In this document: positions 30,709 to 39,316 of the stretch, piece by piece
Numbering within the stretch: position 1 is the first letter of the stretch
Layout of the letters: each line of letters starts with the position of its first letter
From: UBA966 sp046350355
Lineage (GTDB): Bacteria > Planctomycetota > Phycisphaerae > Phycisphaerales > SM1A02
DNA: 64,000 nt
Assembly: GCA_046350355.1 (NCBI GenBank)
Contig: JAXMAN010000002.1
Coordinates: 1,178,001-1,242,000, forward strand
Direction: 5' to 3'
Notes under the pieces: model-generated
Databases searched by the model: none
Told to the model about the DNA's origin: nothing
Seen by the model: only the letters and a program-made list of their open reading frames with translations
Translations under genes and position numbers: made by a program

Positions 30709-32033
30709 GCGCCCGCGGGGGACTCGGCCGCGCGCACCGCGTGCCAGAGCTTCTTGCCGCGGCGCAGCAGGGCCACCCGTCCGTGCAGGAGGTCGCGCGG
30801 GGTGAGCCGCGCGTCGTGCGCGGCCTTCGCGCCGTTGACGAGCACCGCGCCCGCGGCCAGGAAGTCGCGCGCCTCGCGCTTGCTCGCGGCGAGCGTGGTG
30901 CGCGGCAGCAGGTCCAGCAGCGCGAGCCCCTCGCCGCCGAGCTCGCCCGGCTCGAGCGTCGTCGCGGGCAGGTCCTCGGCGATCTCCTCGACGGTGCGCG
31001 CGTCGAGCGATGCGACCTCGCCGGAGAAGAGCGCGCGGCCCGCGGCCTCCGCGGCGGCGCGCTCGGTCGGGCCGTGGATCATCTCGGTGACGGTGTTGGC
31101 GAGCACGCGCTGCGCCTCGCGCTCCTGCGGGCGGTCCTGCGCGGCGGCGTCGAGCTCCTCGATGCGCTCGCGCGGCAGGAAGGTGTACCAGCGCAGGAAG
31201 CGGCCCACGTCCGCATCGGCGGTGTTGAGCCAGAACTGGTGGAAGCGGAAGGGGCTCGTGCGGTCGGCGCTGAGGTAGATCGCGCCCTTCTCGCTCTTGC
31301 CGATCTTGCTGCCGTCGGCCTTGGTGACGAGCTGGTTGGTGATGCCGTGCGCCTCGCCGCCGGCCATGCGGCGGATGAGGTCGATGCCGCTGACGATGTT
31401 GCCCCACTGGTCCGCGCCGCCGAGCTGCACGGTGCACCCCTCCGCGCGGAAGAGGTGCACGAAGTCGTAGGCCTGCAGGATCATGTAGCTGAACTCGGTG
31501 TAGCTGATCCCCTGCTCGCGCCCCTCCAGGCGCGTGCGGACCGAGTCGCGCATGATCATCTGGTTGACGCTGAAGTGCTTGCCGACCTCGCGCAGCAGGT
31601 CGATGTAGCGCAGGTCGCAGAGCCACTGCGCGTTGTCCAGGAGCTTCGCGGCGCGGTCGCCGCGCGCGGAGAAGTCGATGACGCGCGAGAAGGTCTCGCG
31701 CTGGCGCGCCACATGGTGCGCGACGCGCTCGGGGGTGAGGAGCTGCCGCTCCGCCGACTTGCCGCTGGGATCGCCGATGAGGCCCGTGCCGCCGCCCATC
31801 AGCACGATGGGCCGGTGCCCCGCGCGCTGCCAGTCGGCCAGCAGGCGCATCGGGATCAGGTTGCCGATGGTGAGCGAGTCCGCGGTCGGGTCGAAGCCCG
31901 CGTACGCCGTGCGTCCGCCCGGCGCCAGGTACTCGCCCATCGACTCCGTGGTCGTCTGGTGCAGGAGGCCCCGCCAGCGCATCTCGTCGAGAAAGGCGCT
32001 GGGCGCGATGGTGGGAATCGACGGCGTGGACAT
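30705..32033 (-). CDS. tyrS: Tyrosyl-tRNA synthetase
   Basis: 442 aa class I synthetase charging tRNA-Tyr. GFDPTADSLTIGNL replaces the classical HIGH signature with TIGN, a known TyrS variant. Then MGGGTGLIGDPSGK, QLGGADQWGNIVSGIDLIRR (tyrosine pocket), KIGKS as KMSKS counterpart, and a C-terminal S4 RNA-binding domain (KREARDFLAAGAVLVNG). The start is supported by a TACGCT hexamer 9 bases before the ATG. The stop overlaps that of the YbbR gene. Confidence 0.95.
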   Translation of the reverse strand: MSTPSIPTIAPSAFLDEMRWRGLLHQTTTESMGEYLAPGGRTAYAGFDPTADSLTIGNLIPMRLLADWQRAGHRPIVLMGGGTGLIGDPSGKSAERQLLTPERVAHHVARQRETFSRVIDFSARGDRAAKLLDNAQWLCDLRYIDLLREVGKHFSVNQMIMRDSVRTRLEGREQGISYTEFSYMILQAYDFVHLFRAEGCTVQLGGADQWGNIVSGIDLIRRMAGGEAHGITNQLVTKADGSKIGKSEKGAIYLSADRTSPFRFHQFWLNTADADVGRFLRWYTFLPRERIEELDAAAQDRPQEREAQRVLANTVTEMIHGPTERAAAEAAGRALFSGEVASLDARTVEEIAEDLPATTLEPGELGGEGLALLDLLPRTTLAASKREARDFLAAGAVLVNGAKAAHDARLTPRDLLHGRVALLRRGKKLWHAVRAAESPAGA

Positions 32034-32042
32034 GGGGCGCGC

Positions 32043-32048
32043 AGCGTA
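32043..32048 (-). promoter_or_regulatory. -10 element of tyrS, leaderless type
   Basis: Minus-strand TACGCT, 9 bases before the ATG at 32033. Confidence 0.55.
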
Positions 32049-32107
32049 CGGCAGGCGTGCCCGCGGGGAGGGCGGGCGCCGGCGCCGCGCTCGGCGGTGC
32101 CGCGTCC

Positions 32108-33217
32108 TCAGCGCGCCGCGAGCGCGCCGGACTTGGTCCGGATGTCCGCGAGCAGGTCGTGCCAGCTCTTCTCGAAGGCCTCGGCGCCCTGCTTCTGCAG
32201 CGTCGCCGCGGTCGCCGCCAGGTCCACGCCCGCCGCGCGGATGCGCGCGAGCGCGGCGCGCGCGGGGCCGCCGTCGGGGGGCAGCACGCCGGCGATGCGT
32301 CCGCCCGCGTGCAGCGCCTGGAGCGTCGCCTCGGGCATCGTGTTCACGGTGCGCGGCGCGGCGAGCCCCTCGACGTAGTACGCCGGCGCCAGCGCGGGGT
32401 CCTTCGTGCCGGTGCTCGCGAAGAGCAGGCGCTGCGGGCGCGCGCCCCGCTCCTCCAGGCGCAGCCAGCGCTCGCCGGAATAGAGCGCGGTGTACGCCGC
32501 GTAGGCGTCGGCGCCGACGGCCAGGCCGGTGCGCGCCTTGAGGTCCGCGGGCACCTTCGGGTCCACCGCGGTGTCCCAGCGCGAGATGAAGAGGCTCGCG
32601 ACGCCCTCGACGCGCAGCTCCTTGCCCGCCTGCGCGCGGCGCTCGAGGCCGCGCAGGTACGCCTCGGCCGCGGCCAGGTACTGCTCGGTGCTGAAGAGGA
32701 GCGTCACGTTCACGGGGATGCCGCGGAAGACGAGCTCCTCGATCGCGGGGACCCCCTGCGGCGTGCCCGGGACCTTGATGTACAGGTTCGGCCTGCCCGC
32801 GCGCGCATGCAGCGCGACCGCCTGCTCGACGGTGCTGCGCGCGTCGTATGCCAGCAGCGGGCTCACCTCGAGCGAGCACCAGCCGTCGACGCCGCCGGTG
32901 CGCGCGTGGACGCCGGCGAAAAGCTCGCAGGCGCGGGTGAGGTCCTCGATCGCCAGCGTGAAGAAGATCTCCTCCTCCTTCATGCCGCGCGCGGCCATCG
33001 CGGCGATGGGCGCGTCGTAGTCGGCGCTGCCGGCGATCGCCTTCGCGAAGATCGTCGGGTTGGAGGTGAGCCCCACGACGCTCCACTGCGCGATCAGCTT
33101 CTGGAGCGGACCGTCGAGCATCGGGCGCGTGATGTTGTCCACCCAGATGGACTGCCCCGCCATGGAGAGGAGCGCGGTCGGGACGGGCGCGGAAGCGGCG
33201 GCGGAGGCGGAGCTCAT
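32108..33217 (-). CDS. tal: Transaldolase
   Basis: 369 aa, the longer TalB-like type of bacteria that often pairs with glucose-6-phosphate isomerase. Motifs: SIWVDNITRPML at the N-terminus, VGLTSNPTIFAKAI, SLEVSPLLAYD, the Schiff-base lysine in NLYIKVPGTPQG, VNVTLLFS, VASLFISRWDTAVD and LLFASTGTKDP. It moves a dihydroxyacetone unit between sugar phosphates in the pentose phosphate pathway. It diverges from pgi with overlapping -10 elements, so the two sugar-phosphate genes share a control region only 20 bases long. Confidence 0.95.
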   Translation of the reverse strand: MSSASAAASAPVPTALLSMAGQSIWVDNITRPMLDGPLQKLIAQWSVVGLTSNPTIFAKAIAGSADYDAPIAAMAARGMKEEEIFFTLAIEDLTRACELFAGVHARTGGVDGWCSLEVSPLLAYDARSTVEQAVALHARAGRPNLYIKVPGTPQGVPAIEELVFRGIPVNVTLLFSTEQYLAAAEAYLRGLERRAQAGKELRVEGVASLFISRWDTAVDPKVPADLKARTGLAVGADAYAAYTALYSGERWLRLEERGARPQRLLFASTGTKDPALAPAYYVEGLAAPRTVNTMPEATLQALHAGGRIAGVLPPDGGPARAALARIRAAGVDLAATAATLQKQGAEAFEKSWHDLLADIRTKSGALAAR

Positions 33218-33222
33218 GCCCC

Positions 33223-33229
33223 TATCCTA
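33223..33229. promoter_or_regulatory. Overlapping divergent -10 elements of tal and pgi
   Basis: TATCCTA. Plus-strand TATCCT (33223-33228) serves pgi, 9 bases before its ATG; minus-strand TAGGAT (33229-33224) serves tal, 6 bases before its ATG. The two boxes share 5 bases, so the two promoters probably exclude each other. Confidence 0.65.
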
Positions 33230-33237
33230 GTGCGCCC

Positions 33238-34911
33238 ATGCACCGCACCGCGCCGCTCTCGTCGCTTCCGGAGTTCCTCGCGCTGCAGGAGCACGCCGCG
33301 CACCTGCGCGCGAGCCACCTGCGCGACCTCTTCGCCGCCGACGCGCGCCGCCCCGCGGGCGAGCCCGCGCGCGGACAGGCGCTCGCGCGCTCGGCGCTGG
33401 GCATCCACATGGACTTCTCGAAGCAGCGGCTGGACGCGAAGGCGCTGCAGATGCTGCTGGCGCTCCTGCACGCGAGCCCCTTCGAGCGGCGCCGCGCCGC
33501 GATGTTCGCGGGCGAGCACATCAACACGACCGAGGACCGCGCCGTCCTGCACGTGGCGCTGCGCGCGCCGCGCGGCGCGACGATGCGCACCGGCGGGCAG
33601 GACGTCGTCCCCGAGGTGCACCGCGTCCTCGACCAGATGGCCGCCTTCGCCGACGCCGTGCGCAGCGGCGCCTGGCGCGGGCACACCGGACGGCGCATCC
33701 GCAACGTCGTCAACATCGGCATCGGCGGCAGCGACCTGGGCCCGCAGATGGCCGACGACGCGCTGCGCCACTACGCGGATCCCGCGCTGCAGATGCGCTT
33801 CGTGAGCAACATCGATCCCGACGACTTCGCCTGGAAGACCGCGGACCTGGACCCGCAGGAGACGCTCTTCATCGTCGCCAGCAAGACCTTCACGACGCAG
33901 GAGACGATGACCAACGCGCGCACCGCGCGCGACTGGAGCCTGCGCGCCTTCGGCGGCGACCGGGCGAGCGTCGCGCGGCATTTCGTCGCCGTCTCGACCA
34001 ACACGCACGAGGTGCGCGAGTTCGGCATCGATCCCGCGAACATGTTCGTCTTCTGGGACTGGGTCGGCGGTCGCTTCAGCATGGACTCGAGCGTCGGCCT
34101 GAGCACGATGATCGCCGTCGGCCCCGCCGCCTTCCGCGAGATGCTCGACGGGTTCCACGAGATGGACGAGCACTTCCGCACCGCCCCCGCGGCGGAGAAC
34201 CTCCCGGTGCTCATGGGACTGCTCGCGGTCTGGAACGCGACCTTCCTGGGCCTGGGCTCGCTCGCGGTGCTTCCGTACAGCCAGTACCTGGGCAAGTTCT
34301 CCGCGTACCTGCAGCAGCTCGAGATGGAGTCCAACGGCAAGCACGCGCAGCTCGACGGCTCCCCCGTCGCGTGGAACACCTGCCCCGTCGTCTGGGGCCA
34401 GCCCGGCACCAACGGCCAGCACGCCTTCTACCAGATGATCCACCAGGGGACCTTCGTGGTGCCCTGCGACTTCATCGCCTTCGCGCAGCCGCTGCACGAC
34501 CTCGGCCCGCACCAGGACATGCTGCTGGCCAACGCGATCGCGCAGGCGCGCGTGATGGCCTTCGGGCAGAGCGCGCAGGAGCTGCTCGCGCAGGGCACGC
34601 CCGAGGCGCTCGTGCCGCACAAGCAGATGGAGGGCAACCGCCCGAGCACCTTCCTCCTCTGCGAGAAGCTGACGCCGCGCATGCTGGGGAGGCTGGTCGC
34701 GCTCTACGAGCACAAGGTCTTCACCGCCGGCGCGCTGTGGAACATCGACAGCTTCGACCAGTGGGGCGTGGAACTGGGCAAGAAGGTGGCGAACTCGCTG
34801 CTGCCGGCGCTGGGCCCGGACGCGGCGGCCGGCGCGGGCGCGGGCGCGGGCGACTCCAGCACCGAGGCGCTCGTCGCGCGCTACCGCGCCTGGCGCGGGC
34901 GCGGCGCGTAG
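33238..34911 (+). CDS. pgi: Glucose-6-phosphate isomerase
   Basis: 557 aa, long E. coli-like type. NIGIGGSDLGPQMA, FIVASKTFTTQETMTNA, WVGGRFSMDSSVGL, NGKHAQLDGSPVAWNTCPVVWGQPGTNGQHAFYQMIHQGT and FDQWGVELGKKVA are the usual signatures with the catalytic Glu and His. It interconverts glucose-6-P and fructose-6-P in glycolysis. A Gly/Ala repeat (AGAGAGAG) lies near the C-terminus. The 3' end overlaps the convergent small gene by 31 bases. Confidence 0.96.
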   Translation: MHRTAPLSSLPEFLALQEHAAHLRASHLRDLFAADARRPAGEPARGQALARSALGIHMDFSKQRLDAKALQMLLALLHASPFERRRAAMFAGEHINTTEDRAVLHVALRAPRGATMRTGGQDVVPEVHRVLDQMAAFADAVRSGAWRGHTGRRIRNVVNIGIGGSDLGPQMADDALRHYADPALQMRFVSNIDPDDFAWKTADLDPQETLFIVASKTFTTQETMTNARTARDWSLRAFGGDRASVARHFVAVSTNTHEVREFGIDPANMFVFWDWVGGRFSMDSSVGLSTMIAVGPAAFREMLDGFHEMDEHFRTAPAAENLPVLMGLLAVWNATFLGLGSLAVLPYSQYLGKFSAYLQQLEMESNGKHAQLDGSPVAWNTCPVVWGQPGTNGQHAFYQMIHQGTFVVPCDFIAFAQPLHDLGPHQDMLLANAIAQARVMAFGQSAQELLAQGTPEALVPHKQMEGNRPSTFLLCEKLTPRMLGRLVALYEHKVFTAGALWNIDSFDQWGVELGKKVANSLLPALGPDAAAGAGAGAGDSSTEALVARYRAWRGRGA

Positions 34912-35237
34912 AGCGGCAGCAGGCGCGCGGCCTCGCGCGCGCACTCGTCGAGCACGTCGGTCCACGCATGCAGGTCGCTCATCGGCGTCGCGCGGTCGCG
35001 CAGCCGCTCGCACGCCGCGGCGCACCGGCGCGCCAGCGTCTCGACCGCGCGCAGTCCCTCGCACGCCTCGCGCGGAAGCACCAGCCACGCGTGCGCCGTG
35101 CGCACCGCGAAGGCGTCGGCGAGCTTCTCGTGCGCGCGGCGGGCGGCGACCTGCCGGAGGCAGTCGCGCGCCAGCGACCGCAGTCGCGCGCGGCATTCAC
35201 TCGGGTTCCCCGGCACATCGGAAGCGGCATCGCGCAT
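34881..35237 (-). CDS. Small hypothetical protein downstream of the SpoIIE phosphatase
   Basis: 118 aa. The start ATG at 35237 was chosen because GGAGG is about 5 bases upstream. A farther ATG at 35258 has no such site. The protein is helical, Arg/Ala/Cys-rich (CRARLRSLARDCLRQVAARRAHEKLADAF, CAREAARLLPLYAP), with no known domain. It follows the SpoIIE-type phosphatase by 28 bases, so it may be a partner, for instance an HPt-like or anti-sigma-like helical protein, but no phosphorylatable motif can be assigned. Confidence 0.55.
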   Translation of the reverse strand: MRDAASDVPGNPSECRARLRSLARDCLRQVAARRAHEKLADAFAVRTAHAWLVLPREACEGLRAVETLARRCAAACERLRDRATPMSDLHAWTDVLDECAREAARLLPLYAPRPRQAR

Positions 35238-35265
35238 CGCGCCCTCCCTTCCTGACACCCCAATC

Positions 35266-36711
35266 CTAGGCCGGGTCCGGCGCGCGCGTGACCGAGACCA
35301 CCAGCGTGTCGTCGTCCGAGGGGCCGTCGCGGTACGCCTCCACCGCGCGCACCACGGCGTCCACCAGCGAGGCGGGATCCCCCGCCCCGGCGCCCGCGCA
35401 CGCGACGGCGGCGCGCAGGCCGTCGACGCCCCACTGCACGCGCCGCGCGTCCCAGATCTCGATCGCGCCGTCGGTGTACAGGAGCAGGTGGTCCCCCGGC
35501 GCGAGCGTGCACTCGGACTCCTGCGCCTCGAGCAGGTCGTTGGGGAGCATGCCCAGCGCGGGCGCGCCGGAATCGATCGCCTCCACGCGCCCGTCGGCGC
35601 GGCGCACCAGCGCGGGCGGATGTCCCGCGACGCACAGGCGCACGCGCCCGTCGGGATGCACGCGCGCGACGACCGCGGTCGCGAAGACCTGCTCGTCGGC
35701 GAGCGTGAGCAGGATGTACTCGTTGAGCGCCTCGACGATGCGCAGCGGCGGCGCGCCCGACTGCTGCGCGACGGTGCGCTTGATCTCGCCGTGCAGGCGG
35801 TTCACCGCGAGCGCGGCCGCCACGCCGTGGCCGGTCACGTCCACCAGCGTCAGCAGCAGGCTGCCGTCGGGCTGCACCCCCGCGTCGAGGTAGTCGCCGC
35901 CGAGCTCGCGCATCGGCGCGTAGCTGTAGCGCATGCGCAGCGGGCCCTCCTCGAGCTGCGCCGGAAAGAGCCGCTCGTGGATGCGCCGCGCGGTGCCGAG
36001 CTCGCGCTCGACCTCGGCGTAGCGGTCGCCGATGATGCGCAGGCCGAAGAGCTCGCGCATCGCCTTGGAGCGGAAGGCGCTGATGACGACGCCGGGGACG
36101 CCCGCCAGCAGCAGCAGCGAGACGCCCAGCACGCGGAACTCGGGGGAGTCGTCCGCCGCGCCCGCGCTGAAGACTGTCGTGATCACCGCGAGCGCCACCG
36201 GCGGGATGCACGCCTCGAGCGTCGTCCAGGGCACGACGATCGCCGCCGCGGTGTGGATGCAGAGCAGGATCCCCGCGAGCGGGATCGCCGGCCCGATCGA
36301 GCCCGTGAATCCCAGCGGCTGCAGCAGCTTGGTGAGCGCCGTCGCGAGGAACTCCGAACCCGGCGCCTGCCCGAAGGCCGCGAGCGCGACGAGCATCATC
36401 GTGCGCCAGGAGAGGCGCCGCAGCGAGGTCGTCGCCCAGCGACCGCGGCGCAGTCGCGGCATCACGATGAAGGCGACGCCCGCGAGCGCGCCCGAGCCGA
36501 GCCGGATCATCCAGCTCGTGGAGAGCGGGCGCGGGAGCGTCTCGAGCGCGATCCAGGTCTGCAGCGCGCTCAGCAGGATGAGGATCGCCCCGGTCACCGT
36601 GCCCAGCGTCACCACGCGCTGGCGCAGCAGCGCCAGGCGCGCCGCGTCGAGCTGCTCCTGCGTGATCGCGACGGAGCGCGGCGTGGCGGGCGACGAGTGC
36701 GCGGCGCTCAT
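35266..36711 (-). CDS. Membrane SpoIIE-family protein phosphatase
   Basis: 481 aa. The N-terminal 220 residues have six hydrophobic segments. A short coiled linker (RIIGDRYAEVERELGTARRIHERLFPAQ), typical of PP2C response proteins, joins them to a PP2C/SpoIIE domain: MRELGGDYLDAG, LVDVTGHGVAAALAV, VAGHPPALV, LLLYTDGAIEI and SDDDTLVVSV, with metal-binding Asp residues kept. It likely dephosphorylates an anti-sigma-factor antagonist in a partner-switching pathway; no such partner is adjacent. The 40 bases before the ATG are nearly pure alternating purine-pyrimidine repeats and contain no Shine-Dalgarno sequence. Confidence 0.88.
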   Translation of the reverse strand: MSAAHSSPATPRSVAITQEQLDAARLALLRQRVVTLGTVTGAILILLSALQTWIALETLPRPLSTSWMIRLGSGALAGVAFIVMPRLRRGRWATTSLRRLSWRTMMLVALAAFGQAPGSEFLATALTKLLQPLGFTGSIGPAIPLAGILLCIHTAAAIVVPWTTLEACIPPVALAVITTVFSAGAADDSPEFRVLGVSLLLLAGVPGVVISAFRSKAMRELFGLRIIGDRYAEVERELGTARRIHERLFPAQLEEGPLRMRYSYAPMRELGGDYLDAGVQPDGSLLLTLVDVTGHGVAAALAVNRLHGEIKRTVAQQSGAPPLRIVEALNEYILLTLADEQVFATAVVARVHPDGRVRLCVAGHPPALVRRADGRVEAIDSGAPALGMLPNDLLEAQESECTLAPGDHLLLYTDGAIEIWDARRVQWGVDGLRAAVACAGAGAGDPASLVDAVVRAVEAYRDGPSDDDTLVVSVTRAPDPA

Positions 36712-36718
36712 GCGGCGG

Positions 36719-36751
36719 CGTGCGCGTGCGCGTGCGCGTGCGCGCGCGCGT
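36719..36751. repeat. Alternating purine-pyrimidine tract (TGCGCG repeats)
   Basis: 33 bases of strictly alternating pyrimidine and purine, including four TGCGCG hexamers then CGCGCG. The tract fills the space between the DUF6600 stop and the phosphatase start. Such tracts can adopt Z-DNA and can change length by slippage. Confidence 0.75.
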
Positions 36752-37933
36752 TCAACGCTGCTGCCCCGCGCCGGGCTGCGTGGTGTAGGAGACGGGCGCC
36801 TGCGGTGCCTGGTAGGGCGATCCGCCGTTCGCGCCGCCGTGGACGAGGGCGTTCTCGCGCTGGTTCTGCGCGTCGAGCTCGCCTTGCTCGTTCTGCTTCC
36901 ACTGCGGCGCGTTGTCCATGCTCCACGCCGAGACGGGCGGGCTGTACGCGTCGAAGCTCTGCGCGAGCGCCAGGCGCTGCGCCTCGCCGTTGCGGTAGAC
37001 GGAGAGGAGCTGCTGCTGGCGCGCGACCGCCTGCTCCTGCGTGCAGCCCTGCGAGGGCGGCACCGGACGCCAGGTGGGCGGCAGCGGCGGCGCGGGCGCG
37101 CGCGGCGGCGGCGGCGGATGCGGCGGCGGAGGCGCGTTCACCGTGAAGTGCGCGCTCAGCGGCTCCGCGGAGCCGGTGAGGACGGGCGCGTAGGCGTTGA
37201 TCGCGCCCTGCTCGTCGCCGCGGTCGACGCCGATGGGCGTCATCACGAACATCACCGGCTGCGCGGGATCCGCGCTCCCCGAGACGGCGAGCACCAGCTC
37301 CTTGGGCAGGCTGAAGTCGCTCACGCCCGAGTAGGCCGTGTGCTGCTGCAGGTGCGGCATGATGTTGATGTTGCGCGGCGTGGGGATCGCCCACTGCCAG
37401 ACGTTCGAGGTGAGGAACGACGCCTGCGGGACGATCGTCCACATCCACGGCGGGTTCTTCACGGTTCCGTTGACGACGCCCTGCGGCCCCGGCTCCGTCG
37501 GCGGCATCGGCGTCCATGCGATGTAGCCCTCGCCGTAGGCCCAGTTCACGAAGCCCGGTCCCCAGGTCTTGTCCGGGATCCAGACCCAGCCCGTGCCGTC
37601 CCACCAGGTCCAGCGGCCGTAGTGGTAGACGGCCCAGCCGAAGGGCTCGTAGCTCTGCCAGTACATGCCGAAGCCCTCCGCGACGAGCCACTGCCCGTGC
37701 GCGTAGGGACGCCAGCCCGGGAGCACGGCGCGCGGCTGCCAGACCCAGCCCCAGCGCTGGTTCGGGATCCAGTTGCCGTAGTTGGCCAGCTCCTGCATGA
37801 ACTGCTGCACCGTCATGGAGGTCTGGATGCCGATGGCGCCCTGCGCGTGCGCGCGCGGCGCGAGGCCCAGGGCCATCGCGAGCGCGAGGAGCGCGGGCAG
37901 CAGCGTGACACCGATGGATGGGTGGCGGCGCAT
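36752..37933 (-). CDS. Secreted DUF6600-like Trp/Tyr-rich protein
   Basis: 393 aa. The signal peptide HPSIGVTLLPALLALAMALGLAPRAHA is cut near AHA-QG. Residues about 50-140 are Trp/Gly/Tyr-rich repeats (NWIPNQRWGWVWQP, WRPYAHGQWLV, FGMYWQSYEPFGWAVYHYGRWTWW, GWVWIPDKTWGPGFVNW) of the DUF6600 type, thought to form repeated beta units. A Pro-rich linker with poly-Pro and a Gln-rich tail follow. The start at 37933 is supported by TACGAT ending 8 bases upstream. It is secreted; function unknown, possibly envelope or cell-wall associated. Confidence 0.8.
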   Translation of the reverse strand: MRRHPSIGVTLLPALLALAMALGLAPRAHAQGAIGIQTSMTVQQFMQELANYGNWIPNQRWGWVWQPRAVLPGWRPYAHGQWLVAEGFGMYWQSYEPFGWAVYHYGRWTWWDGTGWVWIPDKTWGPGFVNWAYGEGYIAWTPMPPTEPGPQGVVNGTVKNPPWMWTIVPQASFLTSNVWQWAIPTPRNINIMPHLQQHTAYSGVSDFSLPKELVLAVSGSADPAQPVMFVMTPIGVDRGDEQGAINAYAPVLTGSAEPLSAHFTVNAPPPPHPPPPPRAPAPPLPPTWRPVPPSQGCTQEQAVARQQQLLSVYRNGEAQRLALAQSFDAYSPPVSAWSMDNAPQWKQNEQGELDAQNQRENALVHGGANGGSPYQAPQAPVSYTTQPGAGQQR

Positions 37934-37941
37934 CGCCCGGA

Positions 37942-37947
37942 ATCGTA
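37942..37947 (-). promoter_or_regulatory. -10 element of the DUF6600 gene, leaderless type
   Basis: Minus-strand TACGAT, 8 bases before the ATG at 37933, lying between the nifS-like stop and this start. Confidence 0.6.
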
Positions 37948-37961
37948 ACCCGCCGCGCGCC

Positions 37962-39125
37962 TCAGGCACCGCGCCAGGAGCGGCGCAGGCGCGCGATGCA
38001 CTCGGGAATCACCTGCGCGGCGACCTCGATCTCGGCTTCCGTCGTCAGGCGCGAGAGGCTCAGCCGGATGCTCCCGTGCGCGATCGCCTCGGGGACCCCC
38101 ATCGCCAGCAGCACCGGCGAGGGGTCGAGCGAGCCGCTGCTGCACGCGGCGCCCGCGCTCGCGGCGACGCCGCGCTCGGAGAGGAGCAGCAGGATCGCCT
38201 CCGCCTCGAGCCCGGGGAAGCCGATGTTCGTCGTGTTCCAGAGGCGCGGCGCGTCGGCGCAGTGCACGACCGCGTCGGGCACCGCCGCGAGGATCGCCGC
38301 CTCGAGCCGGTCGCGCAGCGCGCGCTGGCGCTCGCGACCGTCCCCCGCCAGCCACTCCCGCGCCGCCCGCGCCGCGGAAAATAGGCCGGGCATGCCCGGC
38401 ATATTTTCGGTGCCGGGGCGAAGGCCGCGTTCCTGCGGGCCGCCGAGCAGCTGCGGCAGGATGCGCACGCCGGGGCGCACGACGAGCACGCCCACCCCCT
38501 TGGGGCCGTGGAACTTGTGCGCGGAGAAGGTCAGCAGGTCCACCGGCACCGCCGCGAGCTCCGTCGGCATGCGGCCGACCCACTGCGTCGCGTCGCAGTG
38601 GAAGCGCACGCCGTGCGCGCGGCAGAGCGCGCCCACCTGCTCCACCGGCTGGATGCGCCCGGTCTCGTTGTTCGCCCACATCACGCTCACGAGCGCGATC
38701 TCGCCCGCGCGCGCGCGCAGCAGCGACTCCAGGTGCTCCAGCTCCACGCCGCCGTCGCGCGCGCAGCGCAGCCACTCGACCTGCGCGCCCCCGCGCGCGG
38801 CGAGCCCCTCGCAGGTCTCGCGCACCGCGCTGTGCTCGGTGCGCATCGACACCAGCAGCCGGCGCTGCGGCTGCGCGGCGAGCGAGCCGGCGATCGCCAG
38901 GTTCGCGCTCTCCGTGCCCCCGCTCGTGAAGACGATCTCCCGCGGCGCGACGCCCACGAGCGCGGCGACCTCCTCGCGCGCCAGCTCCAGGTGGCGGCGC
39001 GCCTCGATCCCGGCGCGGTGCACGCTGGAGGGATTCGCCCAGGACTCCGAGAGCGACGCCGTGACCGCCGCGACCACTTCGGGAAGCGGCTGCGTCGTCG
39101 CGTTGTTGTCAAGGTAGGAACGCAT
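37962..39125 (-). CDS. Cysteine desulfurase, NifS/IscS type
   Basis: 387 aa PLP enzyme that takes sulfur from cysteine for Fe-S clusters or tRNA thiolation. YLDNNATTQPLP at the N-terminus, SGGTESANLAI, TEHSAVRETCE, the PLP lysine in FSAHKFHGPKG, and the persulfide Cys in SAGAACSSGS, a short loop fitting the NifS/IscS group rather than SufS. No iscU or other cluster gene follows. It lies 34 bases downstream of tRNA-Leu on the same strand and may be co-transcribed with it, an interesting link given the role of desulfurases in tRNA modification. Confidence 0.93.
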   Translation of the reverse strand: MRSYLDNNATTQPLPEVVAAVTASLSESWANPSSVHRAGIEARRHLELAREEVAALVGVAPREIVFTSGGTESANLAIAGSLAAQPQRRLLVSMRTEHSAVRETCEGLAARGGAQVEWLRCARDGGVELEHLESLLRARAGEIALVSVMWANNETGRIQPVEQVGALCRAHGVRFHCDATQWVGRMPTELAAVPVDLLTFSAHKFHGPKGVGVLVVRPGVRILPQLLGGPQERGLRPGTENMPGMPGLFSAARAAREWLAGDGRERQRALRDRLEAAILAAVPDAVVHCADAPRLWNTTNIGFPGLEAEAILLLLSERGVAASAGAACSSGSLDPSPVLLAMGVPEAIAHGSIRLSLSRLTTEAEIEVAAQVIPECIARLRRSWRGA

Positions 39126-39159
39126 CGGCGGCGTGAATCACCGCCCCCGGCCGAGGCAA

Positions 39160-39243
39160 TGCGGATGAGAGGACTTGAACCTCCAAGGTGTTGCCACCAC
39201 TAGAACCTGAATCTAGCGCGTCTGCCAGTTCCGCCACATCCGC
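39160..39243 (-). tRNA. tRNA-Leu (anticodon CAG)
   Basis: 84 nt. The acceptor stem GCGGATG pairs with CATCCGC and has discriminator A. The anticodon stem CTAGA/TCTAG holds the loop TTCAGGT, giving CAG, which reads CUG, the main Leu codon in this GC-rich window. A long variable arm (TGGTGGCAACACCTT) and T arm GGAGG TTCAAGT CCTCT complete a class II tRNA. CCA is not encoded. Confidence 0.95.
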
Positions 39244-39304
39244 GTGGGACGGAGGATCCTAGCGCACCCGGGCGGCCGCCGCAATGCCCCTCCGCGCCGA
39301 TCCC

Positions 39305-39310
39305 TACGAT
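39305..39310 (+). promoter_or_regulatory. -10 element of the RF-like gene, leaderless type
   Basis: TACGAT, 6 bases before the GTG at 39317, which supports that start. Confidence 0.6.
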
Positions 39311-39316
39311 GCTCCC

